Notes under the pieces: model-generated
Told to the model about the DNA's origin: nothing
Seen by the model: only the letters and a program-made list of their open reading frames with translations
The model's database searches: none
Shown: positions 8,176 through 13,833 of the stretch, in pieces
How the letters are laid out: each line of letters opens with the position of its first letter
Numbering within the stretch: the stretch's first letter is position 1
Translations under genes and position numbers: made by a program
NCBI GenBank assembly: GCA_051657245.1
Contig: JBOFKI010000073.1
Location: 1 to 13,833, forward strand
Direction of reading: 5' to 3'
DNA: 13,833 nucleotides
From: JBOFFI01 sp051657245
GTDB taxonomy: Bacteria; Pseudomonadota; Alphaproteobacteria; Holosporales; JBOFFI01

Positions 8176-8336
8176 ATTGATCCCGTGCGTTGAAATCCCA
8201 TAAATGACGCGAGAAGGAGCTTTGATGCGTGCAAAAGCTCACGTCTCTACGGGTCAACGGTAATACCTAACCCTAAAAAAAATCCTAAAAAGAACTTAAA
8301 AGACTGTTTTTGAATTTATAATTTTTTCGTAAAATT

Positions 8337-8423
8337 TGGTGCCCCCGGGGAGACTCGAACTCCCACATCCGCAAAGATAACAGATTTTGAGTCTGCCGCG
8401 TCTACCAATTCCGCCACAGGGGC
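8337..8423 (-). tRNA. tRNA-Leu (anticodon CAA)
   Basis: Read on the minus strand, the gene begins GCCCCTG at 8423 and ends with the matching acceptor strand CGGGGGC, discriminator A, and an encoded CCA (8339-8337). The D-arm contains GGCGGAATTGGTAGACGC, typical of leucine tRNAs. The anticodon stem-loop is GCAGA-CTCAAAA-TCTGT, which gives anticodon CAA and decodes UUG. A long class II variable arm follows, then the T-arm GGGAG-TTCGAGT-CTCCC. All stems pair, with one G-U at the anticodon stem base and one in the acceptor. An AT-rich stretch with several T runs lies just downstream and may terminate transcription. Confidence 0.97.
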
Positions 8424-8526
8424 AAGCTTTCTTCAAATAGATTCACCAGAAAGCAGCACATAGCCCCTCTATCTCAAGGAGAATGATGTTCCTCTTTTAC
8501 AGATTCTTTAGCCAAAGATCAATTCT

Positions 8527-8556
8527 TTTTCAAAAATAATTTTTAAAATTTGAAAA
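8527..8556. repeat. AT-rich inverted repeat in the tRNA-secY gap
   Basis: TTTTCAAA (8527-8534) is mirrored by TTTGAAAA (8549-8556) with a 14-nt AT-rich centre. The 258-bp gap 8424-8681 also contains two copies of AGAATGATGTT (8480-8490 and 8560-8570), exactly 80 bp apart. It must contain the promoters of the divergent tRNA-Leu (-) and secY (+). No small gene was found in it. The repeat could be a weak hairpin or simply AT-rich promoter DNA. Confidence 0.3.
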
Positions 8557-8601
8557 GATAGAATGATGTTTATGAGCGTGGGGGCTTTGGAAAAATAGTG
8601 C

Positions 8602-8629
8602 TTGACTCCAGACAAAATGCAGGTAGAGA
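8602..8629 (+). promoter_or_regulatory. Candidate sigma-70 promoter for secY-adk
   Basis: TTGACT (8602-8607) is followed after 16 nt by TAGAGA (8624-8629). A better-looking TATAAA (8630-8635) lies 22 nt away, which is too far. The -35 is good and the -10 is poor, so the exact -10 is uncertain. A promoter is expected here because secY is the first + strand gene after a minus-strand tRNA and has no operon partner upstream. Confidence 0.4.
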
Positions 8630-8681
8630 TATAAAGTAGGGTTTTACACAGAAAATGTATAAATTTAAGAAAGAGTGATCA

Positions 8682-10028
8682 ATGTCTTCTGCGGCTGAGC
8701 AGCTTATGTCAAATCTGAATTGGTCTTCGTTTTTGAAGGCTGAAGATCTCAAGAAACGTATCTGGTTCACCTTGGGGGTTCTTATCGTGTACCGCTTGGG
8801 CACCTATATCCCTATTCCGGGGATTAACCCGGCTGTGATGGGGGAGTTTCTTTCCCAGAATGCGGGAGGGCTTTTGGGGATGTTGGACATGTTCTCTGGA
8901 GGTTCTTTGGGGCGTATGGCTATTATGGCCCTCAATTTGATGCCCTATATTTCAGCTAGCATCATTGTGCAGTTGATGACAGCGGTCTCTCCTCACTTTG
9001 AAGCCCTTAAAAAGGAAGGGGAGTCTGGAAAACGTAAATTGAGCCAGTATACTCGCTATGGGACTGTGATTCTGGCATCGTTTCAGGCCTATGCCATCGC
9101 GGTTGGTTTTGAGAAAATGACGGGGCCTTCGGGAGCTTCGGCCGTGATGGATCCTGGTTTATTTTTCAGGCTTTCTACCGTAATTACCCTGGTAGGATCT
9201 ACGTTATTTTTGATGTGGTTGGGTGAACAAATTACAGCTCGTGGTATTGGCAATGGAACCTCCATGATTATTTATGCTGGTATTGTGGCCAATTTGCCTC
9301 AATCTGCACTTCAAACCCTAGAGCTCAGTCGGACGGGGGCAATTCATGTGCTCGTTATTTTGCTTGTGCTTGTGTTGATTGCAGTGGTGATGGCTTTTAT
9401 CGTGTTTATGGAGAGGGCTCATCGCAAAGTTATCGTTCAATACCCTAAAAAACAGGTGGGGCAGCGGATGTTTGCGGGAGAGAGTACCCATTTGCCTATC
9501 AAGCTTAACAGCACGGGAGTGATTCCACCTATTTTTGCGAGTTCCCTGCTGTTATTGCCCACGACGATTGCAGGATTTTCTTCTATGGGGTCTGATTCCG
9601 AATGGCTTTCGACCGTTGTGCGAATGTTGTCCCACGGTTCTCCTGTTTTTATGGCTTTGTACGCAGCATTAATTATCTTTTTTGCTTTTTTCTATACGTC
9701 CATCGTCTTTAATCCAACAGAAACTGCAGAAAATTTAAGAAAAAATGGTGGGTTTGTTCCTGGATATCGTCCAGGCAAGATGACTGCAGATTTTTTTGAC
9801 TATCTTCTTACTCGATTGACAGTCGTGGGAGCCCTATATTTAGCTTTCATCTGTATTTTGCCGGAGATCGTGATGTCGCAAGTTTCGCTTTCGTTTTATT
9901 TTGGGGGGACGAGTCTGCTAATTATCGTGGGTGTTACCATCGATACGGTGGTTCAGTTGCATTCTCACCTCATTGCGCATCATTATGAGAAGCTGATGAA
10001 AAAATCGTACACGAGGGGACGTCGATGA
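8682..10028 (+). CDS. secY: Protein translocase subunit SecY
   Basis: SecY is the channel of the SecYEG translocon in the cytoplasmic membrane, which exports unfolded proteins and inserts membrane proteins. The 448-aa product matches the family length and has ten hydrophobic segments. Landmarks include RLGTYIPIPGIN in the first periplasmic region, LNLMPYISASIIVQLMT, the GIGNGTSMIIYAGI motif (about residue 188), the cytoplasmic ERAHRKVIVQYPKKQVG loop (C4), and NGGFVPGYRPG (about residues 356-364, the C5 loop with the conserved Arg that works with SecA). The C-terminus is basic (KKSYTRGRR). The ATG at 8682 has AAAGAG upstream. The stop overlaps adk by 4 nt. Unusually, no rplO or other spc gene precedes it: its upstream neighbour is a tRNA on the other strand. 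Confidence 0.98.
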   Translation: MSSAAEQLMSNLNWSSFLKAEDLKKRIWFTLGVLIVYRLGTYIPIPGINPAVMGEFLSQNAGGLLGMLDMFSGGSLGRMAIMALNLMPYISASIIVQLMTAVSPHFEALKKEGESGKRKLSQYTRYGTVILASFQAYAIAVGFEKMTGPSGASAVMDPGLFFRLSTVITLVGSTLFLMWLGEQITARGIGNGTSMIIYAGIVANLPQSALQTLELSRTGAIHVLVILLVLVLIAVVMAFIVFMERAHRKVIVQYPKKQVGQRMFAGESTHLPIKLNSTGVIPPIFASSLLLLPTTIAGFSSMGSDSEWLSTVVRMLSHGSPVFMALYAALIIFFAFFYTSIVFNPTETAENLRKNGGFVPGYRPGKMTADFFDYLLTRLTVVGALYLAFICILPEIVMSQVSLSFYFGGTSLLIIVGVTIDTVVQLHSHLIAHHYEKLMKKSYTRGRR

Positions 10029-10678
10029 ATCTTGTTTTTTTAGGGCCACCTGGTTCAGGGAAAGGGACGCAAGCATCTTTTCTTCAAGAAAAAAAGGGGT
10101 TTGCTTTAGTTGGGATGGGAAATATTTTGCGGGATGAGGTGCGGCGTGAGACTCCCCTTGGATTGCAAGTTAAGGGTGTTATTGAGCGGGGGCTTTTTCC
10201 AGAAAATGCTCTTGTTGTATCGCTTTTAAAAAATTATCTTCTCAAGTTATTACCTCAGTCAAATATTATTTTTGATGGGTTTCCTAGGGATCTACATCAA
10301 GCTGAAGCGCTAGAAGAAATCTTAACCCAGGAAGGTATGGCTGTTGATGCGGCGCTCTATCTGGCGGCAGAAGAAGATGTTTTGGTGCAGAGAATTTTAG
10401 ACCGGTTTGTTTGTGCTTCCTGTGGGGCAGTGTATGCGTTGCATGCCAATCCTCCCAAGCGCGAAAATTTTTGCGACCATTGCGACGGAGAACTCACAAG
10501 ACGCCAAGACGATCAAGTGTCTGTCTTCAAAGAGCGTTTCCGGATCCATAAAGAAAAAGAAAAGCCCATTTTGGATTTTTATAGCAAGCGTGGTTTGTTG
10601 ATTTCTATCGATGCGTTAAAGCCTGTTGGGGAAGTGGAGAAAGAAATTGCAGGTTGCTTAGAGAAAATTAAGAGTTGA
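10025..10678 (+). CDS. adk: Adenylate kinase (zinc-LID type) with an altered NMP-binding motif
   Basis: Adenylate kinase interconverts ATP + AMP and 2 ADP in the cytoplasm. The 217-aa product has the P-loop GPPGSGKGT at residues 7-15, FDGFPRDLHQAEAL at 83-96 (R88 binds AMP phosphate), LID arginines R123 and R127, and RRQDDQ followed by ERF, which carry the remaining catalytic arginines. The LID holds four cysteines (C130, C133, C150, C153) in two CxxC pairs, so it probably binds structural zinc. The usual S-T-G-D-M-L-R stretch of the AMP-binding domain reads GMGNILR (residues 30-36): Ser-Thr is replaced by Gly-Met and Asp33 by Asn, while R36 is kept. Translation is coupled to secY through an ATGA overlap. 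Function is probably retained, because rickettsial enzymes also vary at this stretch. Confidence 0.96.
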   Translation: MNLVFLGPPGSGKGTQASFLQEKKGFALVGMGNILRDEVRRETPLGLQVKGVIERGLFPENALVVSLLKNYLLKLLPQSNIIFDGFPRDLHQAEALEEILTQEGMAVDAALYLAAEEDVLVQRILDRFVCASCGAVYALHANPPKRENFCDHCDGELTRRQDDQVSVFKERFRIHKEKEKPILDFYSKRGLLISIDALKPVGEVEKEIAGCLEKIKS

Positions 10679-10702
10679 CAGGTGTGTCCCTATCCATATA
10701 CT
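10675..10702 (+). promoter_or_regulatory. Near-consensus sigma-70 promoter for rpsM-rpsK-rpoA-rplQ
   Basis: TTGACA (10675-10680) and TATACT (10697-10702) are separated by 16 nt. The -35 hexamer matches consensus fully and the -10 at five of six positions. The -35 box overlaps the adk TGA stop (10676-10678). Transcription would start near 10709 and give a leader of about 145 nt before rpsM. It can supply extra transcripts of the ribosomal genes independently of secY-adk. Confidence 0.8.
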
Positions 10703-10852
10703 GAGCCCTGTGGTTTTTTTGTCCGGAAGGGCAGAAGCGATTTAGAGTTATAGGCTTGAAGGTCGTGTTGAGATAGTGTATATCTCAAAAATGTTTTAGA
10801 TTAGCTATTTCTTAGCTTTCTAGTCTGTTTTTTGAAAAAAGGAGAAGCCAGC
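10703..10852 (+). promoter_or_regulatory. Structured 5' leader of rpsM operon, possible autoregulatory site
   Basis: No gene is visible in this stretch, but it holds ordered inverted repeats. GCCCT (10705-10709) pairs with AGGGC (10728-10732). TTGAGATA (10768-10775) pairs perfectly with TATCTCAA (10781-10788) around GTGTA. AGATTA-GCTA (10798-10807) pairs with TAGC (10813-10816) and TAGTCT (10821-10826), with one G-U and a 4-nt bulge. The last hairpin ends 12-15 nt before the GGAG of rpsM. In E. coli the alpha-operon leader binds ribosomal protein S4, but rpsD is absent from this operon, so another product would have to be the regulator. Function is inferred only. Confidence 0.45.
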
Positions 10853-11221
10853 GTGGCGCGTATTGCGGGTGTAAACATTCCCACACAAAAACGAGTAGAA
10901 ATTTCTTTGCGCTATATTTACGGTATGGGCCCCACGAGGTCTCGGGATGTTTGTAACAAGCTTCAGATAGCGTCTCATCGTAGGATTTGCGATCTGACAG
11001 ATGATGAAATTTTGAAAATACGTGAGTTGATTGATGCATCCTACCGTGTTGAGGGAGATCTTCGTCGTGAAGTCGGGATGAACATCAAACGCTTGACGGA
11101 TTTGGGATGCTATCGTGGTGTTCGACATCGCAAAGGATTGCCGGTTAGAGGCCAAAACACGAATACCAATGCTCGTACGCGCAAAGGAAAAGCGAAGCCC
11201 ATTGCAGGTAAAAAGAAATAA
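10853..11221 (+). CDS. rpsM: 30S ribosomal protein S13
   Basis: S13 sits in the head of the 30S subunit and contacts the 50S and the P-site tRNA. The start is the GTG at 10853, read as Met: ARIAGVNIPTQKRVEISL is the canonical N-terminus, and AAAAAAGGAG ends 8 nt upstream. An in-frame TTG at 10832 would add seven residues but would place the ribosome binding site inside the gene, so it is not used. The 122-aa product shows the family signatures YIYGMGPTRS, VEGDLRREVGMNIKRL, the CYRGVRHRKGLPVRGQ stretch and NTNARTRKGKAKPIAGKKK at the basic C-terminus. rpsK follows after 19 nt. No rpmJ precedes it, as is usual in alphaproteobacteria. Confidence 0.97.
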   Translation: MARIAGVNIPTQKRVEISLRYIYGMGPTRSRDVCNKLQIASHRRICDLTDDEILKIRELIDASYRVEGDLRREVGMNIKRLTDLGCYRGVRHRKGLPVRGQNTNTNARTRKGKAKPIAGKKK

Positions 11222-11240
11222 ATAGTTAAAAAAGGTTATC

Positions 11241-11633
11241 ATGGTAAAGAAAACAACCCAACGCTTGAAGCGCCGGGAGCGTAAAAACATCATTTCCGGA
11301 GTTGCCCATATCAATGCAACGTTTAACAATACGCTTGTGACGATTACAGATGCTCAGGGGAACGCAATCTCTTGGTCTTCTGCGGGAACTGTCGGATTTA
11401 AGGGTTCTAGAAAATCGACGCCTTACGCAGCTCAAATGGCCGCTGAAGACGCCGGTAAAAAAGCTCAAGAGCATGGTTTAAAGATGTTGGAAGCTTCTTT
11501 GAAGGGGCCTGGTTCTGGGCGCGAATCTGCATTGCGTGCCTTGCAGGGGATTGGTTTTTCTGTTTCGGTTATTCGTGATGTGACGCCTATTCCCCACAAT
11601 GGTTGCCGTCCCTCAAAACGCCGTCGCATTTAA
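11241..11633 (+). CDS. rpsK: 30S ribosomal protein S11
   Basis: S11 lies on the platform of the 30S subunit near the mRNA exit and the 16S rRNA 3' end. The 130-aa product has the basic N-terminal arm (TTQRLKRRERKNI), HINATFNNTLVTITDAQGN, SSAGTVGFKGSRKSTPYAAQ, GPGSGRESALRALQ and the C-terminal RDVTPIPHNGCRPSKRRRI. Proline is more common than Ser in the CRP-x-KRRR tail, a minor change. The ATG at 11241 has AAAAAAGG just upstream. It is cotranscribed with rpsM and rpoA; the 55-nt gap to rpoA has no rpsD gene, in line with alphaproteobacterial order. Confidence 0.98.
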   Translation: MVKKTTQRLKRRERKNIISGVAHINATFNNTLVTITDAQGNAISWSSAGTVGFKGSRKSTPYAAQMAAEDAGKKAQEHGLKMLEASLKGPGSGRESALRALQGIGFSVSVIRDVTPIPHNGCRPSKRRRI

Positions 11634-11688
11634 GAAAATTATTTGTTACCATTAAAGAATTTTATATTAGAAATCACGAGGTAAGCGC

Positions 11689-12705
11689 GTGCTGCAAAGA
11701 AATTGGCAAGATCTTATTAAGCCTTATAAGTTGAGTGTTAAACATAGTGATGACAAAGAACGTGTGGCTACTGTTGTTGCAGATCCATTGGAAAGAGGGT
11801 TTGGCGTCACTTTAGGAAACGCATTGCGGCGTGTTCTTCTTTCTTCTTTGCAGGGGACCGCGGTTACAGCTGTTCAAATCGATAATGTATTGCATGAATT
11901 TTCCTCTCTTCCTGGCGTTCGGGAGGATATTACAGACCTTGTGTTAAATCTCAAATCTTTGGCACTTCGTTCCCATAGCGAGGTTCCTCGTAAGCTTCGT
12001 TTGCAGGCGGAAGGTCCCTGCATTGTGACGGCGGGGATGATAGAGCATCATGCTGAGGTTGAAGTCCTTGATCCAGATCACGTTTTGTGCACCCTTGATG
12101 TGGGTGCTAAGATTTCCATAGAATTGACCGTGGAAAATGGCAAGGGGTATGTGACTGTTGCTCAAAGAGCGGTCGAGAATCTCCCTGTGGGTCTTATTCT
12201 GTTGGATGCCAGTTTCAGCCCGGTCAAGCGTGTGTCTTATCACGTTGAACACACGAGGGTTGGTCAGGTAACAAACTATGACAAGCTTTATATTCAGGTA
12301 GAGACTAACGGGTTTGTGAGCCCTACGGATGCTGTTGGGCTTGCGGCGCGCATTCTTCAGGATCAGTTTCAAAAATTTATTAATTTTGAAGAGCCTGTTG
12401 AAGAGCCGAATTCTTTTGGGGATACTGAAGGTAAGCTTCCGTTTCATCAGGACTTGCTTCGCAAAGTTGAGGAGCTTGAGCTTTCTTTACGGGCCAGTAA
12501 TTGTCTTAAGAATGATAATATCGTCTATATTGGGGATTTGGTTCGTAAAACGGAGCAAGAAATGCTTAGGACGCCCAATTTTGGTAAAAAATCCTTGGAT
12601 GAAATTATTGGTGTTTTGAAAGAAATGGGACTTTCCCTTGGTATGGATGTTCCTGGCTGGCCACCTGAAAATGTGGAACAGCTCGCTAGAAATCAAGGAT
12701 TTTAA
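11689..12705 (+). CDS. rpoA: DNA-directed RNA polymerase alpha subunit
   Basis: The alpha subunit dimerises to start assembly of RNA polymerase and contacts UP elements and activators with its C-terminal domain. The 338-aa product begins with GTG at 11689 (read Met, MLQRNWQDLIKPYKL), preceded by GAGG; this N-terminus is the alphaproteobacterial form. The N-terminal domain (about residues 1-240) carries EPLERGFGVTLG-type sequence (here DPLERGFGVTLGNALRRVLL), SLPGVREDITDLVLNLK, and the DKLYIQVETNG region. A linker follows, then the C-terminal domain from about 260: LSLRASNCLKNDNIVYIGDL, where R268 aligns with E. coli R265 (UP-element contact), then TPNFGKKSLDEI and LSLGMDVPGWPP. Both domains are complete. 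rplQ is 21 nt downstream. Confidence 0.98.
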   Translation: MLQRNWQDLIKPYKLSVKHSDDKERVATVVADPLERGFGVTLGNALRRVLLSSLQGTAVTAVQIDNVLHEFSSLPGVREDITDLVLNLKSLALRSHSEVPRKLRLQAEGPCIVTAGMIEHHAEVEVLDPDHVLCTLDVGAKISIELTVENGKGYVTVAQRAVENLPVGLILLDASFSPVKRVSYHVEHTRVGQVTNYDKLYIQVETNGFVSPTDAVGLAARILQDQFQKFINFEEPVEEPNSFGDTEGKLPFHQDLLRKVEELELSLRASNCLKNDNIVYIGDLVRKTEQEMLRTPNFGKKSLDEIIGVLKEMGLSLGMDVPGWPPENVEQLARNQGF

Positions 12706-12726
12706 AGAATTTGAAAGGAAAGAATC

Positions 12727-13134
12727 ATGAGGCATGGAGTTAGAGGACGCAAATTTGGTCGTAATACAGGTGAGAGAAAAGCGCTTTTGTCAGGTCTTGC
12801 ACTTTCTCTTTTGAAGTATGAGCAGATTCGAACAACTTTGCCTAAAGCTAAAGATCTTCGGCCTTTTGTTGAGAAATTAATAACTATTGGGAAACAGGCT
12901 GATCTGGCTGCAAGGAGGCGTTTGGTGGCAACCCTTGGAAGCGATGAGATTCAAAAAAAGACAGTTGAAGTTCTTGGAAAGCGTTATGCAGCGCGTCCTG
13001 GAGGGTATACACGCATCATCAAGGCAGGATACCGTTATGGGGACCGTGCCCCCATGGCAGTGATTGAATTAATTGATAGGGATCTTGCTGCGAAGAACCC
13101 ATTTGTTTCTTCTGTGAAACCAGAAATTTCTTAA
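12727..13134 (+). CDS. rplQ: 50S ribosomal protein L17
   Basis: L17 lies near the peptide exit tunnel of the 50S subunit. The 135-aa product opens with MRHGVRGRKFGRNTGERKAL, the diagnostic N-terminus, followed by LLKYEQIRTTLPKAKDLRPFVEKLIT, RRRLVATLGS and GGYTRIIKAGYRYGDRAPMAVIELIDR. A short C-terminal extension ending in VSSVKPEIS is common in alphaproteobacteria. The ATG at 12727 has GAAAGGAA upstream. It is the last gene of the alpha-operon block, and about 490 nt without a gene follow it. Confidence 0.98.
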   Translation: MRHGVRGRKFGRNTGERKALLSGLALSLLKYEQIRTTLPKAKDLRPFVEKLITIGKQADLAARRRLVATLGSDEIQKKTVEVLGKRYAARPGGYTRIIKAGYRYGDRAPMAVIELIDRDLAAKNPFVSSVKPEIS

Positions 13135-13212
13135 AAAATTGCTCTATTTGCGCGTCGCGCACATCAAAACCTGGGCCTATATGGCCTCATGCTGAAAAGC
13201 TGGTTGCGTCTC

Positions 13213-13244
13213 GGGTTTCAGGATGTTTGCAAATCCCTTTTTTT
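13213..13244 (+). terminator. Possible terminator downstream of rplQ
   Basis: GGGTTT (13213-13218) can pair with AAATCCC (13231-13237), with one irregularity, and overlaps a second small fold GGAT/ATCC (13221-13236). Seven T follow at 13238-13244. The stem is imperfect, but this is the best T-run after rplQ, about 105 nt past its stop. It may end the ribosomal transcript. Confidence 0.35.
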
Positions 13245-13346
13245 CAAGAGAGGTTAGTGGCGTTTTTAACGGATATCGTCACGATCGCCTGTAAAATGTT
13301 TTAAGTATATAGAGTGTGTCTGGCAAAAGATATTTTCATAGAGTTG

Positions 13347-13482
13347 TCATCCCCGCGGCGGCGGGGATCCAGGCTTCAACGCTTTTGCATGCCTGCTTTC
13401 CCTAAGCTGCAGCTTTTAAGTTCTGGAGCATTTTTTAAGCTTTTGATGGGGTTTTTCTGGCTCCCCGCTTCCGCGGGGATGA
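13347..13482. repeat. MITE-like palindromic element with 26-nt terminal inverted repeats
   Basis: The left end (13347-13372) starts TCATCCCCGCGG and ends GGGGATCCAG. The right end (13457-13482), read in reverse, starts TCATCCCCGCGG and ends GGGGAGCCAG. The two 26-nt ends match at 23 positions, and the match weakly extends outward. Each end is itself a small hairpin (CCCCGC/GCGGGG). The 84 nt between carry no gene. Such TCATCCCCGC palindromes are a common dispersed class in proteobacterial genomes, probably moved by a transposase acting in trans. No target duplication is evident. It lies about 210 bp past rplQ. Confidence 0.75.
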
Positions 13483-13581
13483 TAAAAAAAGACGTGAGAA
13501 TGGCAGCGGTGAAGCGCTGTGGTGTAGCGTAAGCGCCCTTGGATGGCTGGCGGCACACACCCATGCTGTATAGTCCCAGGT

Positions 13582-13833
13582 TGTGATGTTGTAACATCAA
13601 GAAATTACCCTCGAAGGAGGACTTATGGGACAGATATTACACGGATGCGCCAAAACGACTGAGGCAGTGCGTAGGGCAATCAAACATAGTCAAGAAAGTT
13701 TGAAAACACTTGCTCAAAAATATGCCATTAACCCAAAAACGGTTGAGATATTCCGATGGGGTCAAAAAACCCGCATTCCACAACGGTTTACCTTGGAGGA
13801 GGAAGCCGCATGCGTAGCGTTTCGCAAGCATAC
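13582..13833 (+). mobile_element. Left part of an IS481-family insertion sequence, running off the window
   Basis: The transposase frame starting at 13625 marks an insertion sequence whose right part is beyond the window. I place the left end tentatively at the TGT beginning at 13582, because IS481-family ends start with TGT and the inverted repeat TGATGTT/AACATCA (13584-13599) follows directly. The right end, terminal repeats and any target duplication cannot be seen, so this boundary is a guess. Confidence 0.5.
13625..13833 (+). pseudogene. IS481-family transposase, N-terminal part, probably degenerate
   Basis: The frame begins ATG at 13625 after a good GGAGG site and reads MGQILHGCAKTTEAVRRAIK, then HSQESLKTLAQKYAINPKTV. 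This is the typical start of IS481-type transposases, including the helix-turn-helix. After PKTV the family normally continues with a W-R-K-R recognition-helix stretch and a D-x-P-x-G-P-K-x-P-R-S-T linker. Here the main frame reads EIFRWGQKTRIPQRFTL, but another frame from 13747 reads DIPMGSKNPHST, matching the family linker. The main frame resumes family sequence at EEEAACVAFRKH. This suggests a deletion of about nine or ten codons' worth of sequence that changed the frame, followed by a second indel restoring it. The open frame survives, but DNA binding is probably lost. The DDE catalytic domain is outside the window. Confidence 0.65.

Larger units (their letters stand above)
13135..13624. 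other. Gene-free stretch between rplQ and the transposase
   Basis: I see no real gene here. Apart from the terminator candidate and MITE-like element listed separately, it contains several tight palindromes: GCGCG-T-CGCGC (13150-13160), ATCGT-C-ACGAT near 13276, CAGCG/CGCTG in 13504-13519, and TGATGTT-GT-AACATCA (13584-13599). The last sits about 25 bp before the transposase start and may belong to the insertion sequence. The open frames across it translate repeat DNA. Confidence 0.6.

Noticed and set aside
7941..8234. 97-aa minus-strand frame overlapping the CydP-like gene
   Set aside because: It starts with TTG, lacks a clear ribosome binding site, and overlaps a better frame with a transmembrane helix and tight cydA coupling.
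8221..8235. FNR-box-like TTTG-N7-CAAA before the cyd operon
   Set aside because: The spacing and inner bases do not fit TTGAT-N4-ATCAA; only the outer four bases mirror.
10832..10852. Upstream TTG start for rpsM adding seven residues
   Set aside because: The ribosome binding site lies downstream of it, and the canonical S13 N-terminus begins at GTG 10853.
10820..11329. 169-aa minus-strand open frame across rpsM and rpsK
   Set aside because: It overlaps two certain ribosomal protein genes and their spacer.
11644..11669. Promoter-like TTGTTA and TATATT between rpsK and rpoA
   Set aside because: The spacing is only about 14 nt, too short for sigma-70; the genes are close enough to share a transcript.
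11944..12447. 167-aa minus-strand open frame inside rpoA
   Set aside because: It is antisense to conserved RpoA, with no motif.
13314..13532. Open frame with peptide segments SPRRRGSR and LPASAGM
   Set aside because: It translates the two ends of the MITE-like repeat. Such peptides are known artefacts of this repeat class, and no ribosome binding site supports it. The opposite-strand frame at 13376-13600 is rejected for the same reason.
1..13833. CRISPR array, phage genes, toxin-antitoxin pairs or defence genes
   Set aside because: No regularly spaced repeats and no such gene families were seen; apart from the right end the window is housekeeping DNA.

Overview
This window looks like core chromosome of an alphaproteobacterium. 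The order secY-adk-rpsM-rpsK-rpoA-rplQ, with no rpmJ after secY and no rpsD before rpoA, is the alphaproteobacterial form of the spc/alpha ribosomal region, and the RpoA N-terminus fits that class. The secY block has been cut away from the rest of the spc operon. A palindromic repeat and a damaged insertion sequence lie nearby. Together these suggest a rearranged, possibly host-associated lineage (Holosporales-like is a guess that I cannot prove from this sequence).

Region 1 (2-4926, + strand) holds the C-terminal two thirds of pheS, all of pheT, and lepA. They are packed as one transcription unit: pheS and pheT are 12 nt apart and pheT/lepA overlap by 4 nt. The unit makes phenylalanyl-tRNA synthetase and the ribosome-associated GTPase EF4.

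Region 2 (5027-8423, - strand) is a complete cytochrome bd quinol oxidase operon, transcribed towards lepA. Its order is a 63-aa one-helix protein (CydP-like), cydA, cydB and the 50-aa cydX. CydX is very short and easily missed but is unmistakable. A tRNA-Leu(CAA) gene lies upstream on the same strand. The convergent lepA/cydX junction contains two hairpins, one of which encloses the cydX stop codon.

Region 3 (8424-13134, + strand) starts with a 258-bp non-coding gap and continues with secY, adk, rpsM, rpsK, rpoA and rplQ. A near-consensus promoter (TTGACA-16-TATACT) sits on the adk stop codon. It drives a leader of about 150 nt with two good hairpins in front of rpsM.

Region 4 (13135-13833) is non-coding and mobile DNA. 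It holds a possible terminator, a 136-bp MITE-like element with 26-nt terminal inverted repeats, and the start of an IS481-family transposase whose DNA-binding region appears to be damaged by a deletion and frame change.

No undescribed multi-gene system was found. The points most worth following up are the small cyd proteins, the rpsM leader, the unusual adenylate kinase motif, the isolated secY block and the decayed transposase.
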